Part shown: piece after piece, positions 1 to 7,733 of the stretch
Numbering within the stretch: position 1 is the stretch's first letter
Layout: each line of letters begins with the position of its first letter
Assembly: GCF_008693075.1 (NCBI RefSeq)
Contig: NZ_VXKJ01000037.1
Location: 186,001 to 250,000, forward strand
Reading direction: 5' to 3'
DNA: 64,000 nucleotides
Source of the DNA: Corynebacterium phocae
GTDB lineage: Bacteria > Actinomycetota > Actinomycetes > Mycobacteriales > Mycobacteriaceae
The notes under the pieces: model-generated
The model's input: the letters and a program-made list of their open reading frames with translations, nothing else
What the model was told of the DNA's origin: nothing
Databases searched by the model: none
Translations under genes and position numbers: made by a program

Positions 1-1
1 T

Positions 2-553
2 CGGGCCCGCCGCCGCGCAGCGGACATTCTGTTTGAGGCGGAAACCCGTGACGTGGACCCTGTGGCCATTGTCGAAGACCGCGTGGCCTTGGCTCGTGAT
101 GTAAACAACGGGGTGGCTCCTATTTCTGATTACACTCGCGAAATCATCGAGGGTGCGGCCACCGAGCTTGACGCTATCGACGAAGCCATCACCCGTTATT
201 TGTCTGAGGACTGGGAATACCACCGCCTTCCTGCCGTTGACCGCGCAATCTTGCGCGTGGGCTGCTGGGAGCTGCTGTTTAACCCGGAGGTTCCCGCCGC
301 TACCGCGATTGTGGAGGCGGTGGAAATTGCCTCTGAATACTCCACGGATAAGGCAGCGCCATACATCCACGCCGTGCTGGATGATATTGCTCAGTCGCGT
401 TCGGACGCCAACCCCATGAACGTGGGCGGCGTTGAATCCGAGCCTGAACAGTCCGATGGCTTGGATGAAGAGTTGGACAGTGGTCTCGATGATGACCGCG
501 ATCAAGAGGACGACCACGGTTCAGACAGCGACATCCCGCCGCTGGAGCCTTAA
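2..553 (+). CDS. nusB: Transcription antitermination protein NusB (5' end outside window)
   Basis: The reading frame is open from the left edge, so the start codon lies upstream; 183 residues plus stop are visible. The segment from [13 protein letters not shown] through [14 protein letters not shown] and the closing [14 protein letters not shown] is the NusB/RsmB-type all-helical RNA-binding fold. In the family NusB binds boxA RNA together with NusE (ribosomal protein S10) in antitermination complexes, mainly on rRNA operons. After the conserved domain there is a tail of about 45 residues very rich in Asp and Glu, longer than in Escherichia coli NusB; such acidic tails occur in corynebacterial homologues (recollection, not checked). 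A GC-rich hairpin follows the stop codon. Confidence 0.93.
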   Translation, partial: RARRRAADILFEAETRDVDPVAIVEDRVALARDVNNGVAPISDYTREIIEGAATELDAIDEAITRYLSEDWEYHRLPAVDRAILRVGCWELLFNPEVPAATAIVEAVEIASEYSTDKAAPYIHAVLDDIAQSRSDANPMNVGGVESEPEQSDGLDEELDSGLDDDRDQEDDHGSDSDIPPLEP

Positions 554-571
554 TAAGAACCAAGAGCACCG

Positions 572-603
572 AAGTCCCCCGATTTATCAAAACCGGGGGA
601 CTT
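572..603 (+). terminator. Hairpin terminator after nusB
   Basis: A perfect 10-bp inverted repeat, AAGTCCCCCG (572-581) and CGGGGGACTT (594-603), encloses a 12-nt A/T-rich loop 18 nt after the nusB stop. There is no long U tract, so it is an intrinsic-like or attenuating hairpin, placed just before the PPK2 gene. Confidence 0.7.
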
Positions 604-641
604 CCTCGTGGAACAGGCCGCCGGCAACTATGCTGAAGAGT

Positions 642-1493
642 ATGGCTGAATTCACAATAGCGGACGCACTTAAGCTGCGCGCAGGCAAGAACTTCCACAT
701 TTCGGACGTGGATCCCACCTCCACGCCGGGCTTTGACGGTGACAAAGACGAGCTCAAGAAAGAGTTTTCCAAGTTCGACGATGAGCTCTATGATCTGCAG
801 GAGCGCCTGTTTGCCAACGGGCGGGCCCACGGTGACAGCGCTCCTTCGGTACTGCTTATCCTGCAGGGCATGGACACCTCCGGCAAGGGTGGTGCCATCC
901 GCCACGTGTTTTCGACTTTCGACCCGCAGGGGACCTATACCACCGGCTTTGGCAAGCCCACCGAGGAAGAGCTGGAACACGACTTCCTGTGGCGGATCCG
1001 CAAGCACGATCCCCAGCCAGGGCAGATTGTGGCCTTCGACCGCTCGCACTACGAGGATGTTCTCATCCAGCGTGTCCACGAGTGGGTGGACGAGGATGAG
1101 ATAGACCGGCGGATCGAGGCCATCCGCGAATACGAGGCGGAGCTGGCCGCCAAGGGCGTGCGGATCATCAAGGTTATGCTGCATATCTCACAGGACTTCC
1201 AAAAAGAAAACCTCATAGAGCGCACCGAGCGGGAGGATAAATTCTGGAAGTACGACCCTTCAGACGTTGAGGAGCGCCAATACTGGGATGACTATATGCG
1301 GGCTTACGAGGACGCCATCCGGCGCACCGACGCCTTCCACGCCCCTTGGTACGTCATCCCCTCCGACAACAAGCGTTACGCGCGCACCGCGCTCAAGGCC
1401 CTCATGGTGGATCTGCTCCGCCACTTGGATTTGGCGTGGCCTCCCGCAGACTTCGATCCAGAAACCGAACGTGAACGGATTAAGAACTCCTAA
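642..1493 (+). CDS. Polyphosphate kinase 2 family protein (PPK2)
   Basis: This 283-residue cytosolic protein has the P-loop kinase fold of PPK2 enzymes, which use polyphosphate to phosphorylate nucleoside mono- or diphosphates. The Walker A-type loop GMDTSGKGG is at about residues 76-84, and the Walker B/lid region is FDRSHYEDVLIQRVH near 132. A basic RTERED segment and YVIPSDNKRYAR near the C-terminus are typical of the family. ATG 642 (MAEFTIADAL) is preferred because the frame upstream reads through nusB and the terminator hairpin; ATG 630 is an in-frame alternative. Sequence alone does not say whether ADP/GDP or AMP is the acceptor. The gene stands alone, between the nusB hairpin and the AT-rich island. 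Confidence 0.85.
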   Translation: MAEFTIADALKLRAGKNFHISDVDPTSTPGFDGDKDELKKEFSKFDDELYDLQERLFANGRAHGDSAPSVLLILQGMDTSGKGGAIRHVFSTFDPQGTYTTGFGKPTEEELEHDFLWRIRKHDPQPGQIVAFDRSHYEDVLIQRVHEWVDEDEIDRRIEAIREYEAELAAKGVRIIKVMLHISQDFQKENLIERTEREDKFWKYDPSDVEERQYWDDYMRAYEDAIRRTDAFHAPWYVIPSDNKRYARTALKALMVDLLRHLDLAWPPADFDPETERERIKNS

Positions 1494-1988
1494 TATGATG
1501 TCAGGTCCGCACACGATGTCATAGCTTTTTACAGATCCGGCGGGATTTTAGGTACTGGGGTGTTGGTCGATGGGTTGGGCGGCAAAGTGGTCTTCAGCTC
1601 GGTCGCGTTGGCGCTGCCAATGCTGCTGGTTGGTCTTTGAGTCAGTCTCCTTACCGGCCAACAATTCATTCGTGACAGCAGGATCCGTGATGGCGCTGGC
1701 AACGACGCCCGCACCGTCACCACCAAAAGCGAATCCGTTCGGCTTAATCAAGCAACAGCTGGCAAGGAGTAGAGTCATCGAATAACCCAATAACCTGGAA
1801 CAATTTAGAGACGCTGGCAAGCACGTTTCGGGATGTCGCTTAACACTGGAACAATCACTGATTAGAGTGAGCTAAAATATTCTACTTAGCAGCAATAGGC
1901 CAAGCTGGCTCACGAAGTGACCGCGAAGCCTGCTGTTTCTTTGGAAAATCGATCTACATTTCTTACGCACAGATATAAGGGGTCTATT
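1494..1988. other. AT-rich spacer at the left edge of the accessory island
   Basis: Between the PPK2 gene and the secreted-protein gene the only candidate gene is the minus-strand lipoprotein frame at 1548-1820. From about 1830 base composition falls clearly below that of the flanking housekeeping genes. TAAAAT at 1873-1878 could be a plus-strand -10 box for the downstream cassette, but no convincing -35 partner was found. No inverted repeats typical of an insertion sequence were seen. Confidence 0.5.
1548..1820 (-). CDS. Possible small lipoprotein, unknown function
   Basis: A 90-codon frame on the minus strand begins with TTG at 1820; ATG 1778 is internal. Its N-terminus has an Arg, a hydrophobic run (LLGYSMTLLLAS) and then Cys at position 22, giving a lipobox-like L-A-S-C. 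From TTG 1820 the signal peptide has normal length; from ATG 1778 it would be too short. The mature part is short and polar (Gln-, Asp- and Lys-rich) with no recognisable domain. It is divergent from the secreted-protein/ABC cassette and shares its low GC. No good ribosome binding site was found, so it may not be translated. Confidence 0.33.
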   Translation of the reverse strand: MPASLNCSRLLGYSMTLLLASCCLIKPNGFAFGGDGAGVVASAITDPAVTNELLAGKETDSKTNQQHWQRQRDRAEDHFAAQPIDQHPST

Positions 1989-2401
1989 TTGAAATTTATT
2001 AATCGCCAACAACTGATCTTTCCATTACTAGCCTTCATCTGGTAGTCTCACCGGGAACTGCCAACGCTGAAGGATTTTTTGAGACCCAAATGCATGGGGT
2101 GAGAACAGGATTCAAGACGCGCACATGGACAGGTGCAGCCCTCGATAGCTACAACACTGAGATAACAGCGTCCCGGTGTCTAAATAACCCGCATGGTTCT
2201 CCCGGAAAGGTGGAATTCACATTGCATCGAGCAATTAAGTTCTGGCCAGACGTTAATCTGGGTTCAAGAAACCTCAATCATTGCTACCGGAGCTGGGACA
2301 GGGGAAACTGGGGTAACGTAGCCAGCGGACTCTACTATGGAGAGGTGCAGACCTTCGACTGGAATCAACTCACCATCGAATGGCCCAAGGTGGTGTATTA
2401 G
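1989..2401 (+). pseudogene. Secreted small protein of about 110 residues, frameshifted in its signal peptide
   Basis: A TTG codon at 1989 has a good ribosome binding site (AAGGGG, 1977-1982, spacing 6). It starts a signal-peptide-like reading, LKFINRQQLIFPLLAFI, which hits TAG at 2043. The next frame continues exactly where the signal peptide should end (VVSPGTANA, then EGFFETQ) and stays open to the TAG at 2399-2401. Restoring one base near 2039-2040 would give one secreted precursor with an AxA cleavage site and a mature part of about 110 residues. That part has two Cys, many Trp/Tyr/Asn and the ending LTIEWPKVVY. No family was recognised. The next gene starts inside the stop codon (TAGTG), so the peptide and the ABC genes form one operon. 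It may be a recently inactivated gene, a phase-variable gene, or a one-base sequence error. An ATG at 2090 lies inside the mature region and would lack the signal. Confidence 0.6.
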
Positions 2402-3108
2402 TGCCTATAGAGCTGCAAGCACTCACCGTTGTTCGGCAGGGGAGGTGCGTACTCAATATTCCGCATCTCGAGATAGGCAACCGGCCGACTTTACTGCTGG
2501 GGGCAAATGGCGCCGGGAAATCTACCTTATTATCTCTGATTTCCGGGCGCATGAAACCAACTAGCGGAACAATTTCAGCCACTGATTCCATAGCCTTCGT
2601 TGAGCAGCAGTTTAAGCCAATCGTTGGTTTCACTTGCGCAGAGTACTGTGCATATGTGGCATGGTTGTTCGGCCAGGATAGGAAGGCTGCAGCTAAAAAT
2701 AGCCTAAGCTGTCTAGAATTCACCAACCTAGACCATCTGGCGAATCAGCGTTGCGAAAATCTAAGTGGTGGTGAAAGCTCCCGCTTGGCGATAGCAACTG
2801 CATTAAACACCGGGGCAACTACACTACTTCTTGATGAGCCTAGTGCGGCTCTTGACACCGTCAATAAGCAGCATATTACCGAGATTTACCGGAAAATAGT
2901 TGATGCAGGCCAAAATCTAGTCGTCTCCACCCACGACTCCGGTGAGCTACAGGAACCTTTCAGCAGAGTGATCGTGCTCGCCAGCGGGACAATAGAGTTT
3001 GATGGCGATAGAAAAGAGTTCTTAGAGTTAGCCGACACGGAAGGCAACTCTGCAGCACAGGTGCTAGCCCGTTCTTTCAGAAGCAGGAGGCAGGGCTATG
3101 GTTCCTGA
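2401..3108 (+). CDS. ABC transporter ATP-binding protein
   Basis: This 235-residue ATPase subunit has all core motifs: Walker A GANGAGKST (about 34-42), signature LSGGESSRLA (121-130), Walker B TLLLDEPSAAL (141-151) and H-loop STHDS (176-180). GTG 2401 is chosen because it overlaps the upstream stop in TAGTG and has AAGGTGG a few bases before it; ATG 2380 is an in-frame alternative without this support. The 3' end overlaps the permease gene by 11 bp. It probably energises the two following membrane proteins, either to export the secreted protein or to protect against it. GC is lower than in the flanking genes, which suggests horizontal acquisition. Confidence 0.88.
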   Translation: MPIELQALTVVRQGRCVLNIPHLEIGNRPTLLLGANGAGKSTLLSLISGRMKPTSGTISATDSIAFVEQQFKPIVGFTCAEYCAYVAWLFGQDRKAAAKNSLSCLEFTNLDHLANQRCENLSGGESSRLAIATALNTGATTLLLDEPSAALDTVNKQHITEIYRKIVDAGQNLVVSTHDSGELQEPFSRVIVLASGTIEFDGDRKEFLELADTEGNSAAQVLARSFRSRRQGYGS

Positions 3109-4237
3109 ATTCCGTCTAGCACACTGGGCACGTAGGCCTTCTGCGTGGATATGTCTGGTGCTGGCTCTACTCAGCCTGGTGCCAATTCTCCAGTTTCGCG
3201 GAACATTTTATTCTGAGCAAGTATTAGCAGCGTCTACAATGGCACTTTTTTTATTAGCTCCAGCTGTAGCAATAGCAACTGCATGGGAATCCTCACGGTT
3301 CCGGTTCTTGGCCGAACACGGTCTGTCTATAGCACTGAAAATTTGGCGAGACCGCACACTCATGTGGTGTCTCGTGGTACCTATTGGATATTTCTTTGCC
3401 ATCCTTGTCCAAAGCTCCAATACCTTTATTTTCACTAAGATCAGCTTTTGGCTGATGCTTTTCTACGCCCTGGTTGTTGGAGTCTCATGGACGTTGATAG
3501 GGACTATATTAGGGTTTACCCTGAGCCCGGTTCTGGCAATGTGTCTATCCGGCGGCATATCCTTCGCATGGTACGCACTTATAGTAGCTATCCCGCCCGG
3601 GCCAATCGACCGGGTGACTGGTAAATTTTTGGTTTGTTGTTCTTACGGGGAAGTTCTAAATAGCCAGGCTATCTTTCTGGCAATGCTTGGAATAGCGAGC
3701 GCAGCCTTCATCATCACTGGTTTATGCTTAGTCTGGAAGTTATCACGGTTCACCGGTATGCTGCTGTTATGCCTAGGAATCATTTCCATGGCAATGACCT
3801 TCAGTATAGGTAAATCGATGAACCCTACTGGTAGCGCTCCACGTGATCCTTCTGAGATGAAGTGCCGGGATAATATTTGCGCGTGGCCAGAAATCCCCGA
3901 TTCATATTTTGAAAACAACGTCCTAGCCCTTGATGAGCTGCGAAAAGTCGCACCAGAATCCTGGAATAGCTATATAAACAACCCCATTTTATGGGGTAGT
4001 GGCTCTAGAGATTCTTTAACTTTTGTTGGGCTAAATAACGTAGACGGAGTACTTGGCGCATTTGTAGATCAGGCAGCCTCAGCACAGCTGATCCGTGAAG
4101 GTAAAAGTATATGTGGCATCCCCGCTCAGGAGCTAGGGATCATTATGACGAGCCTCCCGTGGCCTCCCGAACAAGTTGTTGAGCTTAGTGTGGTGCACGA
4201 AAGGCTCGAAGATAATTACTGTCCGCAAAGAAGGTGA
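3098..4237 (+). CDS. ABC-associated membrane protein with a C-terminal extracytoplasmic Cys domain
   Basis: A 379-residue membrane protein. Hydrophobic segments lie near residues 17-33, 43-62, 90-105, 116-140, 145-166, 190-213 and 219-236, followed by a soluble stretch of about 140 residues. That stretch opens with CRDNICAWPE (Cys 256 and 261), a C-x4-C-x-W-P-E motif that I associate loosely with actinobacterial ABC-linked membrane proteins (recollection, not checked). It ends with a further Cys near the C-terminus. ATG 3098 overlaps the ATPase stop by 11 bp, implying translational coupling. It is the likely permease of the ATPase. The substrate is unknown; the secreted protein at the head of the operon is the obvious candidate. 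Confidence 0.7.
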   Translation: MVPEFRLAHWARRPSAWICLVLALLSLVPILQFRGTFYSEQVLAASTMALFLLAPAVAIATAWESSRFRFLAEHGLSIALKIWRDRTLMWCLVVPIGYFFAILVQSSNTFIFTKISFWLMLFYALVVGVSWTLIGTILGFTLSPVLAMCLSGGISFAWYALIVAIPPGPIDRVTGKFLVCCSYGEVLNSQAIFLAMLGIASAAFIITGLCLVWKLSRFTGMLLLCLGIISMAMTFSIGKSMNPTGSAPRDPSEMKCRDNICAWPEIPDSYFENNVLALDELRKVAPESWNSYINNPILWGSGSRDSLTFVGLNNVDGVLGAFVDQAASAQLIREGKSICGIPAQELGIIMTSLPWPPEQVVELSVVHERLEDNYCPQRR

Positions 4238-4241
4238 TGAT

Positions 4242-4826
4242 ATGAACCGCTATCTTAAGCTCTATTCGCGTGGCCATAAACTTCATATTTTCATGCCGGC
4301 AATTATCAGCGTAGGAATAGTCGCAACTTTATTTGAACAGGTCATAGTCGGGATACCCTGGCTCCATTCCTATCAGTTCTTCACTATTGGCGTACTCCTG
4401 GCCTTCGCCTACAGCCTGTTACCAATCATCGTATTCCGTAATGAGATTTCCCGGCTAGAAATCGCTTCTCCTAAGTCTTGGATGTTAAGCGATTTGGGTG
4501 TCTTAGCCACGCTCTGGTTCACTCCTTGGATTGGCGCAGTCGCCGGCCTTTTTAGTACCCGCTTTGCCTATATCGCCACCTTGCTACTAGCAGTCTGCGT
4601 CGTGTTAGGAAGCGTGCTACGAACAGATACTTTATCCTTATTGCTTTTTGCTCAATTTATTGCACAAACAGCATTATGGACAGTTTTTAGTGGCACGCGA
4701 GCACAGCACCTACTATTCGTTCTGGATACCCCTACCAGTTTTAAAATGCTGCTCGCCAGTATTTTGAGTCTAATGCTCACTGCATTATTCCTACAAAGAT
4801 TTAAATCTAACTCTGCTCAAGACTAA
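4242..4826 (+). CDS. Six-helix membrane protein of the ABC cassette, unknown function
   Basis: A 194-residue integral membrane protein with about six hydrophobic segments and little soluble sequence. ATG 4242 is preferred over the longer frame because AAGGTGA (4231-4237) gives an ideal ribosome binding site, and only 4 bp separate it from the preceding stop. It is probably a second permease component or a small membrane partner of the ABC ATPase. I recognise no family. It is the last gene of the AT-rich cassette; after it the base composition rises again. Confidence 0.65.
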   Translation: MNRYLKLYSRGHKLHIFMPAIISVGIVATLFEQVIVGIPWLHSYQFFTIGVLLAFAYSLLPIIVFRNEISRLEIASPKSWMLSDLGVLATLWFTPWIGAVAGLFSTRFAYIATLLLAVCVVLGSVLRTDTLSLLLFAQFIAQTALWTVFSGTRAQHLLFVLDTPTSFKMLLASILSLMLTALFLQRFKSNSAQD

Positions 4827-5165
4827 GTAATCCCCTTGACAAGGCCCCTTTTCTACCATTTATATTTTGTGCCGAAAGACCTACTGCGTCCGTGGTGCTT
4901 AGGCGTGGCATCATCTGAGGCTTCCTCCCTTGACTCCCACGCGCTGGAGAAACTTTCTTTCACGTGCTGGGAAGTGTGGTCGAAGACCCCGAAGGCGGTA
5001 ACCGCACAGTACTCGAGCTGTTTGGAGCCCAGGCCGGCGCCCACACCGGTAGGAAGCTTTGCCCTTGGAGTGGGACTTCGTTGCGTTGATGAATTCACAT
5101 TCCGCGCCAAGGGCAGCCAGGGGCCGGCCAGGTGGCCGATTGTCACCGGTATGGGATGTGGTTAT
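4827..5165. other. Spacer of 339 bp between the ABC cassette and the ybjN genes, with a promoter-like site
   Basis: No convincing gene is seen. TTGACA (4836-4841) and TATATT (4861-4866) look like a plus-strand promoter, although the 19-bp spacing is long. Past it, one frame reads a short protein-like stretch (TFFHVLGSVVEDPEGGNRT and on, about 4950-5090) that stops at TGA, and a different frame continues. This could be decayed coding sequence, but no family was recognised. Confidence 0.35.
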
Positions 5166-5660
5166 TTAGGACTCTTGTGGGGCTTCGTTACCGGCGGTCT
5201 CGGAGCCCAACTTAGCCATCTCCTGGGCGGCGGAAACCATGGCGTCCTGCGCCCGCAGCACGCCGTCCACGGCGGCCTTGAGCTGGGTCCGCAGCTGCTG
5301 GTCGTTCATGCCGGCGGCGATGGGAAGCTCGCGTTCGGTGCGCACCACCAGGGTGCCCTCATATTCGGAGATAACTGCCCGCGCGCCGAAGGCCACGGAG
5401 TTGATCTGATTAGCCGCCAGGAACAGCCCGGCGTCCGCGCCCAAGAAGGTGGCGTCCGTTTGGACGTCGCAGCGCACCAGCGCCACGGAGTCCAGAACCG
5501 CGAACAGGCACGGCAAGCCATTGAGGTTGGCGGTGGCGGCGTCATCGCGGCCCTCCACGCGCTCTAGCTCAATTTCGAAGGTGGCCATGGCCTCGATGAT
5601 CCGGTCGATATCAACGATGGCTAGGGAGTTTGGGTCGTTAGGGTTCAGCGTCTTAGTCAT
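5166..5660 (-). CDS. YbjN domain-containing protein
   Basis: A 164-residue soluble protein with the features of YbjN-family proteins of actinobacteria: an N-terminal MATFEIELERVEGRD segment, a strand VALVRCDVQTDATFL, and a long C-terminal helix rich in Ala and Gln. The family resembles type III secretion chaperones in fold, and its biochemical role in actinobacteria is not established. The gene overlaps the upstream YbjN paralogue by 8 bp on the same strand, so the two are translationally coupled and may act together, perhaps as a heterodimer (inference). Confidence 0.7.
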   Translation of the reverse strand: MTKTLNPNDPNSLAIVDIDRIIEAMATFEIELERVEGRDDAATANLNGLPCLFAVLDSVALVRCDVQTDATFLGADAGLFLAANQINSVAFGARAVISEYEGTLVVRTERELPIAAGMNDQQLRTQLKAAVDGVLRAQDAMVSAAQEMAKLGSETAGNEAPQES

Positions 5661-6183
5661 TGTGAGGCTCCTGCCAGGTGATTAGCTGCGGGTATTTCTG
5701 TTCAACGAAGGCAAATGCCTCAAGCAACGCGTTGAGCGAGGCCATGACAAAGGCTCCCAGCTGGTTGCGGCTGGCACCGTCCGCTACGTTGAGTTCGCGG
5801 ACGGCGGAGATGGCCAACGTTTGTTCCGGGGATTCGAAAAAGCGCAGGGTGGGCGCGAAGTGCTGGGAGTTCCATTCGTTGATGAGCTGGAGTACCTGGG
5901 GGCCTTCGGAGCTGGGAATCCGGCCGCGCCAGATGGAGTCAATCACCAGGACATCGCCGCGCACCTGCATGGCGATAGCGGTGTTGATAAAACCGGTGCG
6001 CAGCACCTTGACGGTGGTTTCCGCGCTTTGTTCGCCTTCCTTGTCTTCCCCGTTAGGGGCAGGGGCGGGGGCGTCTTCAATTCGGTACTTGAGCCCCTGT
6101 TCGGTGAGGATTTCCTCAATGCGGTCAATTTTTACGTCAATTACCGGGGTATCCGGCAAAATCTGCGGTTCTGGAGTGGTCAC
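5653..6183 (-). CDS. YbjN domain-containing protein (paralogue)
   Basis: A 176-residue soluble protein with the same layout as its downstream neighbour: an N-terminal DRIEEILTEQGLKYRIED module, a central IDSIWRGRIPSSEGPQVLQL stretch, then NEWNSQHFAPTLRFFES and an Ala-rich C-terminal helix. The NEWN...F pattern is characteristic of YbjN proteins. It precedes and overlaps the other YbjN gene. Function unknown. The TIGR01777 epimerase gene lies 47 bp downstream of its start on the same strand's upstream side and may be co-transcribed. Confidence 0.75.
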   Translation of the reverse strand: MTTPEPQILPDTPVIDVKIDRIEEILTEQGLKYRIEDAPAPAPNGEDKEGEQSAETTVKVLRTGFINTAIAMQVRGDVLVIDSIWRGRIPSSEGPQVLQLINEWNSQHFAPTLRFFESPEQTLAISAVRELNVADGASRNQLGAFVMASLNALLEAFAFVEQKYPQLITWQEPHND

Positions 6184-6230
6184 AAAATGTCCCTTTTACG
6201 GTAGACGACGGTGTTTACACTCCACCTTAA

Positions 6231-7589
6231 CTAATCAGCTACGCAAACGAGTTCCTCGCCCCCCAGCTCGTGGGCAAAGGCTTGCTGAATATGCGGGTAG
6301 CGGAAGGTGTGGCCCAGGTTTTCCAGGTAGGCCGGAAGCGCCCGCTGGTCCGCAAGGGCCAGCTCACGTGCTCCTTCTTTACCCAGCAGTAGGGCGGGGC
6401 CCAGGGTGGGCACTGGGATGACGGTGGGGCGGCCAAGCTCCTTGCCCAGCGCTTTGACCATCTCCCGGTTGAGTACGGGGTTGGGGGAGGTGGCGTTGAT
6501 GGGCCCTTCCATTGACTCATCGACAATGGCGCGGAAATAGATATCCGTGAGATCGTCGTGGGCAATCCAGCTAAACCAGAATTCGCCGTCACCAAACGGC
6601 CCGCCAAGCCCGGTTTGGAAAAGCAAACGCAGCAGCGGCAGGAGTCCGGAGGCGCTGGATAGTGCCACGCCGGTGCGGATATTGACCACGCGCTTGCCGG
6701 CGTCCCGGGCGGGGAGCGTGGCTGCTTCCCAATCAGAGACGGCGTCGGCAAGAAAGCCTTCCCCCCGGGCGGAATTTTCATCCAGAGGTTCCTCACCGCG
6801 GTCGGGGCCATAGATGCCCACAGCGGAGGCGCAGACTAGCGCCGTGGTTGACTTGCTTTCCGCCACTAGCTGGGCGAGTTTCCGGGTGGGCCCTACGCGG
6901 GAGTCGCGGATTTCTGCCTTGTGGGAGTCATTGAAGCGCCCAAAAATGGGCTCACCGGCCAGGTGCACCAGGACGTCGATGCCCTCAAGGAGCTCCGGTG
7001 CAGGGGAGTCCGGATCCCAGTGGCGCTGGCCCGGCTTGGTCTTGCCGCGTACCAACTGGATGACGTCATGGCCGGCGGTAGTTAGTTGCGCGGACAGCGC
7101 TCGGCCCACGCCGCCCCGGGAGCCGGTCATGGCAATGACTAGCGGCTTGGCGGCACCGTTGAGGGAGTGCATGCGGGCAAGGAAGTCGAAGTCGCCGATG
7201 AGCTGGCGCTGGCGGTAGGCGAAGACGCTTTCCAGGGCGGCACCCGGGATACGGGTGTCTACGGTGTCGGTGATAAGGGTGTGGGAGTTCGGGGCGTCGG
7301 CAAAGGTATGGATGTGGCGCCAGTTGGCCAGCTTCTGCAAGGGAGCGCTGATACACACATCAGCGAACTGGTAGCCGCGCTGGTAGCGGGAGAGATCGTG
7401 GCGCGCTACCCATTTCAGCCCGGCCGGCAGACCCAGGATGGTGGTGCCGTCGGAAAGGCGTTCGGCTTGCTTGAGGGGCACCATGGGAACGAAGGGGGGC
7501 GAAAGCCTGGTCAGCGCGCCCGGCCGGGTGTGCCACTGCCACACCAGTTCGCGGGGCGCTGCCACGGTATGCGTTGCTTGAAAACTCAA
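6231..7589 (-). CDS. TIGR01777-family epimerase with an N-terminal SRPBCC-like domain
   Basis: A 452-residue two-part protein. Residues 1 to about 145 look like an SRPBCC ligand-binding domain (opening SFQATHTVAAPRELVWQWH). From about 150 comes a Rossmann-fold epimerase with the NAD(P) motif TGSRGGVGRAL, DVLVHLAGEPIFGRF, ALVCASAVGIYGPDRGEE and the C-terminal LGPALLLGKEG, all typical of the TIGR01777/YfcH family of extended short-chain dehydrogenases. The substrate is unknown. ATG 7589 heads a monocistronic or short transcript reading away from pyrR. Confidence 0.85.
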   Translation of the reverse strand: MSFQATHTVAAPRELVWQWHTRPGALTRLSPPFVPMVPLKQAERLSDGTTILGLPAGLKWVARHDLSRYQRGYQFADVCISAPLQKLANWRHIHTFADAPNSHTLITDTVDTRIPGAALESVFAYRQRQLIGDFDFLARMHSLNGAAKPLVIAMTGSRGGVGRALSAQLTTAGHDVIQLVRGKTKPGQRHWDPDSPAPELLEGIDVLVHLAGEPIFGRFNDSHKAEIRDSRVGPTRKLAQLVAESKSTTALVCASAVGIYGPDRGEEPLDENSARGEGFLADAVSDWEAATLPARDAGKRVVNIRTGVALSSASGLLPLLRLLFQTGLGGPFGDGEFWFSWIAHDDLTDIYFRAIVDESMEGPINATSPNPVLNREMVKALGKELGRPTVIPVPTLGPALLLGKEGARELALADQRALPAYLENLGHTFRYPHIQQAFAHELGGEELVCVAD

Positions 7590-7704
7590 CTTATGTGTTC
7601 CCTTCGGTTAAATTTTTGCTACCACCTAGAATAGACCAGAAAGGGTGTATTCGTTTCTACGAACTGCTAAGCTGTGGTTGTTTGAAAAAACGAACTCCGC
7701 GCGC

Positions 7705-7720
7705 ATCCGCGTGTGCGGAT
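7705..7720 (+). other. Short hairpin in the pyr leader
   Basis: A 6-bp perfect inverted repeat ATCCGC/GCGGAT with a 4-nt loop lies just upstream of the PyrR element. It could be part of the leader fold or a weak pause site; no U tract follows. Confidence 0.35.
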
Positions 7721-7733
7721 TAACTGTAGGCAT

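Noticed and set aside
300..1184. 294-codon minus-strand frame
   Set aside because: Antisense to nusB and the PPK2 gene, which both carry clear family motifs.
1989..2401. Lactococcin 972 family bacteriocin
   Set aside because: The operon context is similar, but the mature sequence lacks the GTWxYG-type start and the Tyr/Ser pattern of that family, so no name was given.
1494..5165. Insertion sequence or prophage as carrier of the ABC cassette
   Set aside because: No transposase, integrase, terminal inverted repeats or tRNA target site were seen in or around the block.
4836..5567. 243-codon plus-strand frame
   Set aside because: Its second half is antisense to a good YbjN gene and is Gly/His-rich shadow sequence. 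The first half has no start with a ribosome binding site and no recognisable domain.
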